A stretch of 64,000 nt of DNA from Psychroflexus planctonicus (GTDB taxonomy: Bacteria > Bacteroidota > Bacteroidia > Flavobacteriales > Flavobacteriaceae). Position 1 is the stretch's first letter. Each line of letters starts with the position of its first letter. The position numbers and the translations under genes were made by a program. A model generated the notes under the pieces. It saw only the letters and a program-made list of their open reading frames with translations. It ran no database searches and was not told the DNA's origin. The stretch covers positions 310,001 through 374,000 of the forward strand of contig NZ_BMGM01000001.1 of assembly GCF_014640195.1 (NCBI RefSeq). The letters run 5' to 3'. Shown in pieces: positions 24,764-34,026 of this stretch.

Positions 24764-25545
24764 TGATGCAAAACTTAAATCTAGCCATTTTACAAGCCGA
24801 TTTAGCTTGGGAAAATCCACAAGAAAATATCGATTATTTTACGAAGGAAATAATAAGCTTAGCAGAAAATGTAGACGTAATTGTGCTACCCGAAATGTTT
24901 ACAACCGGTTTTAGTATGAATGCAACACATTTGGCTGAGCCGCAAAATGGAAAAAGCTTATCTTGGATGCAACAAATGGCAAAAGAAAAACAAGCTTGTG
25001 TTACAGGCAGTTTAATTGTTGAAGAAAAAGGTAATTACTATAATCGACTGTATTGGGTTTTTCCAGATGAAACTTTAAAAACGTACGATAAAAAGCACTT
25101 ATTCACTTTAGCTAAAGAAGAACAAACCTACACCGCTGGAAATCAAAAATTAATTGTGGAATATAAAGGCTGGAAATGTTGCCCATTGATTTGTTACGAT
25201 TTACGCTTTCCAGTTTGGGCGAGAAATACAGAAGATTACGATGTATTGCTATACGTAGCCAACTGGCCCGAAATGAGAACATCGGCTTGGGATGCTTTAT
25301 TAAAAGCCAGAGCTATCGAAAATATGGCGTATTGCGTAGGGGTAAATCGAGTTGGTGAAGATGGAAATGGCTATCCCTACAGCGGTCACTCTGCAGTGTA
25401 TGATGCGTTAGGAAAGCAAATCACCAAAAGTGAAAATCATCATGAAGTTTTTACCGAAATACATGAATTAGATTACAAAAAGCTTCACGAAACTAGAAAA
25501 AAAATCGGTTTTTTATACGATAGAGATAGGTTTTCAATAAGTTGA
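24763..25545 (+). CDS. Nitrilase-family amidase (omega-amidase-like)
   Basis: This 260-residue carbon-nitrogen hydrolase has its catalytic triad visible: Glu44 in LPEMFTTGFS, Lys near 110 in YDKKHLF, and Cys near 143 in CPLICYDLRFPVW. The motif set and length match YafV-type omega-amidases, which hydrolyse 2-oxoglutaramate or 2-oxosuccinamate in methionine salvage and metabolite repair. The ATG at 24763 overlaps the upstream TGA; a TTG one codon earlier is in frame. It converges with the lipoprotein gene 7 bp away. Confidence 0.88.
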   Translation: MMQNLNLAILQADLAWENPQENIDYFTKEIISLAENVDVIVLPEMFTTGFSMNATHLAEPQNGKSLSWMQQMAKEKQACVTGSLIVEEKGNYYNRLYWVFPDETLKTYDKKHLFTLAKEEQTYTAGNQKLIVEYKGWKCCPLICYDLRFPVWARNTEDYDVLLYVANWPEMRTSAWDALLKARAIENMAYCVGVNRVGEDGNGYPYSGHSAVYDALGKQITKSENHHEVFTEIHELDYKKLHETRKKIGFLYDRDRFSIS

Positions 25546-25552
25546 ATCTATA

Positions 25553-27178
25553 CTAATCAGGAAGTGAAATTACATGCGAGTCGTCCCAATTGGCTCTAAT
25601 CTTAATCGGCTCCATATAATAATCTACTGCTTCGGGTTGTATTTTTTCTAAGTAATCTCCGGTATCCCACTTTTGATTTTTATTTTCATCGTAAATTACA
25701 CGAATATAATATTCAGCTGGTTCTAGGTAATTGAATTCAAAAACCTGCGCATTTTCAGAAAACTGCTCGTATTTTACTTCATCTTCTGCAGTAATAAGTT
25801 GCACAATTATTGGATAGCTTTTTATATTCTGTAGCGTCAACACTAAATTTCCATAATCTGAATATTTTTTGGTACTTACTTTGAGACTTAAAGTATCGTT
25901 TACTTCATCAAAAAAACTAGTTACTCCACCAGGTAAAATTTGCAATTCATAACTTTTTTGTTCATTTTTTTCAAATTGAACTTCCAATTGATTCCGATAT
26001 TTATCTAAAGCAAGCGAAAAGTCTACTGCTACAGAATCTTTGGTATTCATAAGCAACATGCTATCTTTTTCAAATTCAACCAAAGGTATGTTGGCCGTTA
26101 TTTTTATCGGCTCATCATAATATATGTTTCCCTTTGGCTCAAAAGCTATTTTTAAAGAATCTGGTATTTCCAGTTCTTTAGGGTAAAAGTATACTGTATC
26201 AAACTTTTTTTCATTTCCAAAAACAAATAGTAAAGAATCTCTTTCTAAGTAAGGTTTAAACCAATAATTAAGCGTGTCTGCGTCTTTTTCTTTCCAAATT
26301 TGATACGTGAAATCATCCGGTTTTTCGCCTAATAATTCTATGCTGTGGTTTTCTTTAGTAATTTCTCCTCGGTAACCAAAGATAATTTTGTTTAAATTAT
26401 CTTGCTCGGGTCGCTCCGCTTTAAAGTCAACTGCTTCTTTAAAAAGTGAAAGAGAGAAAGATTCTTCATGGTCTCTAGGCAAAACAATGGTGTCTTGTAG
26501 GAAACCAATTTCATCTTGAGCTGCTTCAAATTTATAATTGTTGTTTTTATCTGAAATAGCTACCAATTTGTATTTGCCAGCTTTCATATTTTCCAACTGA
26601 AACGTGTTGGTTGAATCTTGTGTATAAGATATATAAGTTGGCATTTTTTGATACACCACAGAATCTGAATATACAGAATCTATTTGATAAAGTAAAATTG
26701 AAATAAACTCGTCTGCAACTCTTTTGCTGGGTTGGTAAACCTTTCCTTGAATGGCTAAAGAATCTAAATAGCTTCCTGTTGAAAATACATATTTGTAAAA
26801 TGGAAAGGTATTGCCTTCGTTGTTATCTTCAATGCTTTTTCCAAAATTAATGGTATAAGTTGTTTCCTTTTGAAGCGAATCTAAGTCGAATTTAATACTA
26901 AGGGTTTTTGAAGCCAATCCCATTGGTAAAATTTGTGGTCTTGGCTCAATAGGAGGAGAAAAAATAATTTGATTTCTTGGATCGTCTAATTTAATGAATT
27001 CATTAAATGTAATCTCCAGTTCTTCTTTATCAAAAAAATTAGAAAAATTAGCTGGACGTTCTGTAACTATTTTCGGCGGATCTTCGTCAATGGGTCCACC
27101 ATCCGGTCTGCCGCGTTGGGCACAAGCATAGACCAAAAGCGAAACAAATAATATAGCTAAGAATTCACGTATTTTCAT
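25553..27178 (-). CDS. Lipoprotein with N-terminal Ig-like (Big_5) domain
   Basis: This 541-residue lipoprotein has lipobox LLVYAC (Cys20) followed by AQRGRPDGGPIDEDPPKI. The segment near residues 40-115 (EITFNEFIKLDDPRNQIIFSPP... TYTINFG) is the SbsA/Big_5 Ig-like domain found in many Bacteroidota lipoproteins. The remainder is beta-rich with repeated GKYKLVAISDKNNNYKF-like segments. It is likely surface or periplasmic. The start ATG overlaps the last base of serS, so it is co-transcribed. Confidence 0.83.
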   Translation of the reverse strand: MKIREFLAILFVSLLVYACAQRGRPDGGPIDEDPPKIVTERPANFSNFFDKEELEITFNEFIKLDDPRNQIIFSPPIEPRPQILPMGLASKTLSIKFDLDSLQKETTYTINFGKSIEDNNEGNTFPFYKYVFSTGSYLDSLAIQGKVYQPSKRVADEFISILLYQIDSVYSDSVVYQKMPTYISYTQDSTNTFQLENMKAGKYKLVAISDKNNNYKFEAAQDEIGFLQDTIVLPRDHEESFSLSLFKEAVDFKAERPEQDNLNKIIFGYRGEITKENHSIELLGEKPDDFTYQIWKEKDADTLNYWFKPYLERDSLLFVFGNEKKFDTVYFYPKELEIPDSLKIAFEPKGNIYYDEPIKITANIPLVEFEKDSMLLMNTKDSVAVDFSLALDKYRNQLEVQFEKNEQKSYELQILPGGVTSFFDEVNDTLSLKVSTKKYSDYGNLVLTLQNIKSYPIIVQLITAEDEVKYEQFSENAQVFEFNYLEPAEYYIRVIYDENKNQKWDTGDYLEKIQPEAVDYYMEPIKIRANWDDSHVISLPD

Positions 27179-28449
27179 TAATCAATCATATCAAATCCAG
27201 TATACGGCACTAAAACTTCAGGAATTTTGATGCCATCTGGAGTTTGGTAATTCTCTAAAATACCTGCCAAAACGCGTGGTAAAGCTAAAGCGCTTCCGTT
27301 TAAAGTATGCACCAAATGTTTCTTTTTATCCTTTGTTTTATATCGAATTTTCAACCGATTGGCTTGAAACGTTTCAAAATTAGAAACCGATGAGATTTCT
27401 AACCAACGGTCTTGTGCTGTAGAAAATACTTCAAAATCGTAAGTAAGTGCAGAAGTAAAGCCCAAGTCTCCACCACACAGTCGTAAAACACGATAAGGCA
27501 GCTTTAATTCGCGTAAAATTTCTTTAACGTGTGCTACCATTTCATCTAAAACTTGATACGAATCTTCTGGTTTAACCACGTTTACAATTTCTACTTTATC
27601 AAATTGATGCAGTCTATTTAAACCACGAACGTGCGCACCATACGAACCTGCTTCTCTTCTGAAACAAGGTGTATAACCGGTACATTTTATAGGCAATTGA
27701 TCTTCAGTAAGCAAATCTTCCCGAAAAATATTGGTTACCGGAACCTCTGCAGTAGGAATTAAATATAAATCGTCTTCAGTTACATGGTACATTTGCCCTT
27801 CTTTATCGGGCAACTGTCCTGTACCAAATCCAGAAGCAGCATTTACTAAATGCGGAACTTGATATTCTGTGTAACCAGCTTTTGTGTTTTTATCTAAAAA
27901 ATAAGTGATTAAAGCACGTTGCAATCGCGCTCCTTTTCCTTTGTAAACAGGAAAACCAGCACCCGTAATTTTATTGCCCAATTCAAAATCGATGATATCG
28001 TATTTTTTGGCCAATTCCCAATGCGGCAGTGCGTTTTTGTCTAAGGCGGGAACTTCACCTTCGCTAAAAATCTCTTCGTTATCATCTTCAGAGTTTCCTG
28101 TGGGCACACTTAGGTGTGGAACGTTAGGAATACTGTGCAACAATTCATCTAAAGCTTTGCTTACCTTTTCCATTTCTGTTGAAATGCTTTTGGTATTCGC
28201 TTTTATCGAAGCTGTTTTTTCTTTTAAAATATTGGCCTTTTTTTGCTCTCCACTTTTGAAAAGCATACCTATTTCTTTTGATAGTTGATTAGATTCGGCT
28301 AGCAATTGGTCCAACTCCGTTTGCATGCTTCTGCGTTGCTCGTCTAATTGAAGCACTTCAGGAAGCACTTTTGAAGCATCAAAATTTCTTTTTTGTAGGG
28401 CTTCTTGGTATTCAGCTAAATGCTGCTTTATATTTTTAACTTCTAACAT
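27178..28449 (-). CDS. serS: Seryl-tRNA synthetase
   Basis: This 423-residue class II synthetase charges tRNA-Ser. Residues about 25-100 form the long coiled-coil arm that holds the tRNA variable arm. Motif 2 is CFRREAGSYGAHVRGLNR, followed by LHQFDKVE. Motif 3 is GSALALPRVLAGILENYQ near the C-terminus. The length is normal. TAACTTTG at 28478-28485 (minus) is a good -7 box, giving a leader of about 20 nt. Confidence 0.96.
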   Translation of the reverse strand: MLEVKNIKQHLAEYQEALQKRNFDASKVLPEVLQLDEQRRSMQTELDQLLAESNQLSKEIGMLFKSGEQKKANILKEKTASIKANTKSISTEMEKVSKALDELLHSIPNVPHLSVPTGNSEDDNEEIFSEGEVPALDKNALPHWELAKKYDIIDFELGNKITGAGFPVYKGKGARLQRALITYFLDKNTKAGYTEYQVPHLVNAASGFGTGQLPDKEGQMYHVTEDDLYLIPTAEVPVTNIFREDLLTEDQLPIKCTGYTPCFRREAGSYGAHVRGLNRLHQFDKVEIVNVVKPEDSYQVLDEMVAHVKEILRELKLPYRVLRLCGGDLGFTSALTYDFEVFSTAQDRWLEISSVSNFETFQANRLKIRYKTKDKKKHLVHTLNGSALALPRVLAGILENYQTPDGIKIPEVLVPYTGFDMID

Positions 28450-28477
28450 GCGAAAATCCTTTGGCGTAAATGAAGCG

Positions 28478-28485
28478 CAAAGTTA
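28478..28485 (-). promoter_or_regulatory. -7 box of serS
   Basis: TAACTTTG on the minus strand matches TAnnTTTG and lies 28 bases upstream of the serS ATG. No clear -33 box is visible. Confidence 0.45.
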
Positions 28486-28542
28486 GCAAAAGCATTTTGT
28501 TTGTAGTGTTATTTTTTAGTAGTAAAAATTGGTGGATAAATA

Positions 28543-28938
28543 TTAAACTTCAAAGTTCTGTGCTATGGATTGAGCTAATTCAGCTAATTGGTTATTGTCC
28601 ATTTCTACCTTATGTTGAAAGGTCATTTCTTTCATATCGTTCAACGGAATTAGATGAACGTGCACATGTGGTACTTCTAAACCCACTACCGCCATTCCAA
28701 CGCGTTTACAAGCAATGGTTTTTTCTAAAGCATGAGCCACTTTTTTCGAGAATTTCATCAAATGGAGATAGGTAGCTTCATCTAAGTCGAAAATTTTGTT
28801 CACTTCTTTTTTAGGAATGCACAAGGTGTGTCCTTTGGCGTTTGGATTGATATCTAAAAAAGCTAAAAAATCTTCGTTTTCAGCTACTTTATGTGCTGAA
28901 ATTTCTCCGTTAATGATTTTGGTAAATAAGGTAGACAT
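28543..28938 (-). CDS. HIT family protein
   Basis: This 131-residue histidine-triad nucleotide hydrolase starts with STLFTKIINGEISAHKVAE and carries the triad HVHVHLIPL near residue 97. The length is typical of Hint-like enzymes, which split AMP from amidates and acyl adenylates. It lies upstream of serS on the same strand; about 90 nt separate the two genes. Confidence 0.93.
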   Translation of the reverse strand: MSTLFTKIINGEISAHKVAENEDFLAFLDINPNAKGHTLCIPKKEVNKIFDLDEATYLHLMKFSKKVAHALEKTIACKRVGMAVVGLEVPHVHVHLIPLNDMKEMTFQHKVEMDNNQLAELAQSIAQNFEV

Positions 28939-28941
28939 GGT

Positions 28942-29466
28942 TTAAAAATTGGTGAGTATCCCTAAATTGAATACCACTTGGTTTATATCGTTTACAATGT
29001 ATTTCGATTCTGCAAATAAAAACAGATTATTACTGAGTGCGTATCGAAATCCACCACCGAGATTTGCTCCTACTCCTGATTCTTGCAATTCAAAAAAGTC
29101 GATTTCATCCGATTCAAATCCATCTACATCATTATTTGCTTCTGTATAATTGAAACCTGCTAAAGCGTAAATCTCTAAGTTTTTAATGTATAAATCGAAA
29201 GTGTAATGCACATCTGCATTAAAAAGAATCATATTGGTTGTAGCTTCAAATGTCTGGTTTCCGTCGATACTTACATCTTGCTCCTTGGGTAAAAAAGCTA
29301 CAATTTCTGGAACAAAAGAAAAACTTTCATTAATAACAATTACTCCGCGGAGTCCTGCTCCTATGGTTTCTATTTCTGTTCCATAAACTGCACTCAAACC
29401 CAATTGGTTTTGAGAAAAACTTAAACTTGAAACGAATAGAGCTAAACCTAAAATTATTTTTTTCAT
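28942..29466 (-). CDS. Outer-membrane beta-barrel protein
   Basis: This 174-residue protein has a signal peptide (MKKIILGLALFVSSLSFS, cleaved before QNQ). It has regularly alternating strands such as ADVHYTFDLYIKNLEIYALAGFNY and GANLGGGFRYAL, and ends with LGILTNF and terminal Phe. This is the OmpW/porin-like small barrel type common in Flavobacteria. It ends 3 nt before the HIT gene and may share its transcript. Function is unknown. Confidence 0.8.
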   Translation of the reverse strand: MKKIILGLALFVSSLSFSQNQLGLSAVYGTEIETIGAGLRGVIVINESFSFVPEIVAFLPKEQDVSIDGNQTFEATTNMILFNADVHYTFDLYIKNLEIYALAGFNYTEANNDVDGFESDEIDFFELQESGVGANLGGGFRYALSNNLFLFAESKYIVNDINQVVFNLGILTNF

Positions 29467-29531
29467 ACAGTAAATGTAAAAATTATTTAACTACTTAGAA
29501 AGTAAATTTAAAACAGAAACTAAATTGTAAT

Positions 29532-30047
29532 TTAAAAATGATAAGTTGCCCCTAAACCAACAGATGAATAATTTGGAAAACGCGTATCGGTATATATTTT
29601 TTGATAGTATACAAAAAATGAAAATTTCCCAGAATTGAAACCGATTTTAGGTTGATAAAAACCTCCGCCTTCAATATCATCTAAACCTATGGCGTAACCC
29701 AAATCTACTATAAGGTATACATTAGCATTAAAATTGATTCTCCCTAAACCACCAACACGTAAAAAAGAAGCATCAGGTAAAGCCAAATTTGCAGATTCGC
29801 TGGTTAAAACTTGATCTCCATTAAAATTGATATAACCACCTGTAAAACCAAAGTTTAAAACTTCTGCTATATTGATAAAATAATAGTTGAAATCTATACC
29901 ATAAACCAGATTTACTGCATCTTCAATATCTTCTGTAGGAATTCCTAGATGAACACTAGCTTCTAAACCATTGCTATTTTGTGCATTAGCATTGAAACCT
30001 GACAAGCTTATAAAAGCAGCTAAAATGATGAGTTTATAATATTTCAT
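29532..30047 (-). CDS. Outer-membrane beta-barrel protein
   Basis: This 171-residue protein has a signal peptide (LIILAAFISLSGFNANA, cleaved before QNS) and barrel strands. Examples are YGIDFNYYFINIAEVLNFGFTG and VYLIVDLGYAIGLDD, and the closing strand is SVGLGATYHF with terminal Phe. It resembles the neighbouring 174-residue barrel in size and style but not clearly in sequence. It starts 7 nt after the peptidase gene on the same strand. Confidence 0.8.
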   Translation of the reverse strand: MKYYKLIILAAFISLSGFNANAQNSNGLEASVHLGIPTEDIEDAVNLVYGIDFNYYFINIAEVLNFGFTGGYINFNGDQVLTSESANLALPDASFLRVGGLGRINFNANVYLIVDLGYAIGLDDIEGGGFYQPKIGFNSGKFSFFVYYQKIYTDTRFPNYSSVGLGATYHF

Positions 30048-30054
30048 AATTCAA

Positions 30055-32871
30055 TTATTCTTCTGTTAAATCGTATCCTAAATCTTTTCCTTTTTGGGTT
30101 CTAGGCAATCCTTCTTTCATCCAAACGGGCTGTGGTGTATCTTTTAAAAAATGGTCGAAAAACTGCATCATGCGTATAGATAAATCCTGTTTATTTTTCA
30201 TTTTTCGCAAGTTATGGGCTTCATTATTATAGACCAACAACCATGCTGGTTTTTGTAAACGTCTTAAACCCATAAAAAATTCAATTCCTTGATAATAAGG
30301 CACGGCTCCATCAGCATCGTTGTGCATTATTAAAACCGGAGTGTTTATATTTGGTACACCAAATAAAGGAGAATTTTCTAAATACAAATCTAAATCGTCC
30401 CACAGATTTGTGCCAATTCTACTTTGGGTGCGTTCATATTGAAACTGCCTGCTTAAACCTGAATCCCAGCGTATTCCGCCATAGGCGGAGGTCATATTGC
30501 TTACCGGCGCACCACTTCCTGCTGCTGCAAATTTATCGGTTTTAGTAATGAGATGCGCGACTTGATAACCACCCCAAGATTGTCCTTGTATGGCAAGCTT
30601 TTCTGAATCTACATAGGGTAATTTTTCCATAGCTTCAACACCCGATAAAATACAATTTTCTGCACTGCCACCAGGTTTTCCGTCTTGATAAACAATATCT
30701 GGAACAAAAACCAAATAGTCATTACTTACCAAATAACTCATATTTACGATGGATGCACTGGGTTGTGGCGAAATATATCGGTGTAAATTATCGCTTCTTT
30801 TTTCATAGAAATAGGTAATCATTGGGTATTTTTTACTTTCGTCGAAGTTTTCTGGCTTATACAACAAACCTTGCAGTTCGGTGCCATCGAAAGCAGTCCA
30901 CTTAACCAATTCTACACTTCCCCATAAAAAGTCTTTTTGCTGCGGATTAACTTCGGTGATTTTTTGATGTTCTTGATTGGTTTTCAACACAAACACATCG
31001 GGATACGTATTGAAATCTTGCTTTCTAAAAATCATTTTTTCCTCTTCTTCTGCTTTATTAAAACTTGATAAAGCGTAATCGCCTTCACTCACCAAACTTT
31101 TTATTTCTCCATTAGCGTCTACAGCAAACAAGGCTTGTTTTTTGTTGAATTTCCCAAAAGAAGTTAGCAATAATTTATTTTGGTAATAGGATGCTAAACT
31201 TCGGTCTTCCGCATCCAATCGAAGTGTTCTAAATTCTTGGGAATTTGCTCTTCCTTTGGTCATTTTTTCTGGCTGATTAACACCCGACAAATCCAATTTC
31301 CAAACATCAAAGGCATCATAAACCAAAGCTTCTCCTTTTTGGGTAAAACCGCCAAATCCGTAAGCTCTTGGTGCACTTGGCGTATCGTTTTCTTCATCAA
31401 AAAAGTTAACATCTAAATTGTGCGTAAGTTTTATTTTTTCTTGTTTTGCTAAATTTAAACTCCACCAGTTTTGGTCTTCGGTGTTGTAATACAATGCATA
31501 TTTTCCGTTAGGAGCAAGATAAGGACGTTGAGCTAAAGCTTCCAATACAAATGTTTTTTCGCCTGTTTCTGTATTCACCACAAACCAATCAGTTAGCCAT
31601 GGGTAACTCCATGAACGCTGTAAGCGGTAAGCTTTGTCTGTATAACCCAAAACCCATTTTTGCACTTTATCTTTATCAAATACAATTCCGTCTAATTCTT
31701 CATCTTGCAAGTTTACCAGCTGGTTTTCGACCAAGTTGTAATACGAAATATAAGCTTGGTTTTCCAGTTGCTTTGCTCTTGCTTTTTGTTCAGGTTGAAT
31801 GCGTTTGTCTTTATACGTCCATACATCTACTTCAGGAATTTCTTCTTTTAGCAAAGTAGTGTCTATGCTAAATTTAGGAATGGGTTTAGAATGGAAATAC
31901 AAGCTTTTTTCATCTTCAGAAAAACTAGGTTTTTGATAAGTACTTACCTGCCAATTTTCACGAAGATTTGTACCTAAAGTATCGGTGATTTGTGAAATAA
32001 CCTGCTGATTAAAAAGCAATAATTCAAATTGAAGCGAATCTTTTTCAACCGAATCTTTTGCTGCATAATAAGCTAGTTGTTCACCCGATTTGGATGCGCT
32101 TAATTTCTGATAGCGAAAGTAGGTAGAATCGATTACTTCAGCTTTCAAGTTAGCCACATCATATTTGTAAATTCCTAAAGCTGGCTTTTTCTTGCCTTGA
32201 GATTTCGAAAAATAAAAATGATTGGCTTCTTTGGCTAATTCAATTTCATCAATTTGAAAAATGCTGTCTTTTTCTTGTGAAGCTAGATTATAAACAATGG
32301 CATAATCCGCCTCTTGACGAAGTGGTTTTGCCTTTGGCTTTTCATCTTCTTTCTTCTTTTTCTTTCTTTTTTTCTTTGATGTAGTGTCTTTTTTAGACTT
32401 TTTCTTTTCGTCTTTAAATTTTTCAATAACCACCCAAGCATCTGCTTCTTCTGGAATATGAAACTTTTTCACCCTACTTAGACTGTCTACAATTTGTTGT
32501 TGTGCAACGCTAAAAATTTTTAGTTTTGGTTTAGACTGTTTGTCTTTTTTAACTTCTCGTTTTTTTTCTGCTCGTAAACTATCGTAAGCGGGTTGTTCTA
32601 AAAACACAATGTATTTTTCGTCTTGAGTAATTTTAGCATTGGTGCCATTGAAAAACTGTGCAGAATATTTGTTGTTTAATAAGTTGATTTGCAAGTAGCC
32701 ATTGCCTCTACTGGTAGAAGTTTTTACTTCATTAAGTAAAATATTTCCCGACTTGCTTATTTGCGTAGAAGAAATGCTTTGCCATAAATCGTAATCATCG
32801 TGAGTTAGGGCTTTTTTTTCTTGCGAAAAACCAATACAACATAAGCTAAAAAAGAAAAAGAAATACTTCAT
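30055..32871 (-). CDS. S9 family prolyl oligopeptidase-like peptidase
   Basis: This exported serine peptidase of about 938 residues has a signal peptide MKYFFFFFSLCCIGFS, a long beta-propeller-like N-terminal part and a C-terminal alpha/beta-hydrolase. The nucleophile elbow is GQSWGGYQ (Ser near 765), the aspartate is in HNDADGAVPYYQG (near 851), and the histidine is in NNEAHNLRK (near 885). Residues about 160-185 are an unusual run of lysines within a proline-poor loop. I chose ATG 32871 over upstream ATG 32880 and TTG 32883 because it starts directly at the signal peptide. It probably degrades peptides in the periplasm. Confidence 0.9.
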   Translation of the reverse strand: MKYFFFFFSLCCIGFSQEKKALTHDDYDLWQSISSTQISKSGNILLNEVKTSTSRGNGYLQINLLNNKYSAQFFNGTNAKITQDEKYIVFLEQPAYDSLRAEKKREVKKDKQSKPKLKIFSVAQQQIVDSLSRVKKFHIPEEADAWVVIEKFKDEKKKSKKDTTSKKKRKKKKKEDEKPKAKPLRQEADYAIVYNLASQEKDSIFQIDEIELAKEANHFYFSKSQGKKKPALGIYKYDVANLKAEVIDSTYFRYQKLSASKSGEQLAYYAAKDSVEKDSLQFELLLFNQQVISQITDTLGTNLRENWQVSTYQKPSFSEDEKSLYFHSKPIPKFSIDTTLLKEEIPEVDVWTYKDKRIQPEQKARAKQLENQAYISYYNLVENQLVNLQDEELDGIVFDKDKVQKWVLGYTDKAYRLQRSWSYPWLTDWFVVNTETGEKTFVLEALAQRPYLAPNGKYALYYNTEDQNWWSLNLAKQEKIKLTHNLDVNFFDEENDTPSAPRAYGFGGFTQKGEALVYDAFDVWKLDLSGVNQPEKMTKGRANSQEFRTLRLDAEDRSLASYYQNKLLLTSFGKFNKKQALFAVDANGEIKSLVSEGDYALSSFNKAEEEEKMIFRKQDFNTYPDVFVLKTNQEHQKITEVNPQQKDFLWGSVELVKWTAFDGTELQGLLYKPENFDESKKYPMITYFYEKRSDNLHRYISPQPSASIVNMSYLVSNDYLVFVPDIVYQDGKPGGSAENCILSGVEAMEKLPYVDSEKLAIQGQSWGGYQVAHLITKTDKFAAAGSGAPVSNMTSAYGGIRWDSGLSRQFQYERTQSRIGTNLWDDLDLYLENSPLFGVPNINTPVLIMHNDADGAVPYYQGIEFFMGLRRLQKPAWLLVYNNEAHNLRKMKNKQDLSIRMMQFFDHFLKDTPQPVWMKEGLPRTQKGKDLGYDLTEE

Positions 32872-32872
32872 A

Positions 32873-33341
32873 TCAATCATCAATTAATTCGGTTAAACTA
32901 TTTTGGTCTGCTTTGCGTTTTAGTTTGGCTACTTCTTTGGCATGTTCATTTGGAACAATAAGCGAAAGTACGTAGTGTTTTATCTTCCAAGTCTTGTTTT
33001 CTAAAATCATAACTCCAGAACCTCGGCAAACACCTAAGTGTTCGGAGTTTAAAATTTCATCGAACCAAGCTAATTTTCCAATTGCGTTGCACGGGAATAA
33101 ACTCCCAAGCAGGCGCAGTTTCAAAATGCGGCTTAGCAAAGTTTTTAAATTGTTTTACAGACCAACGTTCGCTGGCATCGGTACCCAAAAAATAGGCGTC
33201 TTCAGCAAAACTGGAGAAGTATTCTTCAAAATTTGCTGTACTTGCCGCTTCATGCCAAGTATCTAACGTAGCTTCAATGGTTTTTTGAGCTTGCAGTAAG
33301 TTAAAACAAAAAAGACAACTCAATAGTATTAATTGCTTCAT
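32873..33341 (-). pseudogene. Frameshifted NTF2/SnoaL-like exported protein
   Basis: The first part (33341 down to about 33070) encodes a signal peptide and the start of an NTF2-like domain, ending VQRNWKISLVR then stop. The remainder continues in another frame as AWFDEILNSEHLGVCRGSG...WKIKHYVLSL, the expected second half, to a stop at 32873. The frames switch in GGAAAATTAGCTTGG near 33070. Homologues normally have a few more residues here, so a small deletion is likely. Either the gene is broken or the assembly has an error. The ATG overlaps the upstream lipoprotein gene's stop. Confidence 0.75.
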
Positions 33342-33871
33342 TTTTCTAGATTTTCTATTTCGGGCATTTCTATAAAGACTTCATTCAATTGAATATTTAG
33401 GTTGTAAAAATCAATTGGAATTTCTTCAGCTACTTTCTTTACTTCATCTAAGTCTTTTTGTTGTTTATTACATAATTGATTGAGTACACTTGCCTTGGTA
33501 TGCAAAACTTTTATTCTAGATTCTACGGGCTTAATTCTAAATTGTTTTGGAATAGTTTGAACCAATGTATCGGTTGCTCTAAGAATGCTGGGTGCATTAT
33601 TAATTACATCGTCCAATGTATAATTTTCCATGCGCGTTACTTCAGCTTCCATGGCAGTGTAAAGCATCCATTTTTCAGTTTCATTTTGAGCATTTTCATT
33701 TAAAGCAATTTCATTTTTAGGGTAGTTAAGCTTTACCTGAAGTAAACTATCGTTTTGATTAGTTTGCGCTAATTCTGTTTTATTTTGTTGATTTTGATCC
33801 TTCTGGCAAGCCGTAAAAAAAGACAATGAAATGAAGGTGAATACAATACAAGTAAATTTGTGCATTTTCAT
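33338..33871 (-). CDS. Hypothetical lipoprotein
   Basis: This 177-residue protein starts MKMHKFTCIVFTFISLSFFTAC, a lipoprotein signal with a lipobox ending at TAC. The mature part is glutamine/asparagine-rich at first and then helical, with no family I recognise. An upstream in-frame TTG at 33883 is less likely. Its TGA overlaps the ATG of the frameshifted NTF2-like gene, suggesting that the lipoprotein, the NTF2-like protein and the S9 peptidase once formed a coupled operon. Confidence 0.7.
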   Translation of the reverse strand: MKMHKFTCIVFTFISLSFFTACQKDQNQQNKTELAQTNQNDSLLQVKLNYPKNEIALNENAQNETEKWMLYTAMEAEVTRMENYTLDDVINNAPSILRATDTLVQTIPKQFRIKPVESRIKVLHTKASVLNQLCNKQQKDLDEVKKVAEEIPIDFYNLNIQLNEVFIEMPEIENLEK

Positions 33872-34026
33872 AAAATGAAGCAATTTTTAGGCTAATTTAA
33901 AACATTTCAAAAACTTAATCTACAATTCCCTTAAAATTAAGGTTTAACTAAATTTTGGAACAATTTATTAAGAATGTTTCATTTAAGAAAGGACATTATC
34001 TGTATTTTCGCAGAAATTCACATGTA

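Noticed and set aside
32873-33139. Separate 88-codon gene before the S9 peptidase
   Set aside because: Its sequence is the second half of the NTF2-like domain begun in the other frame, so it is part of one frameshifted gene.
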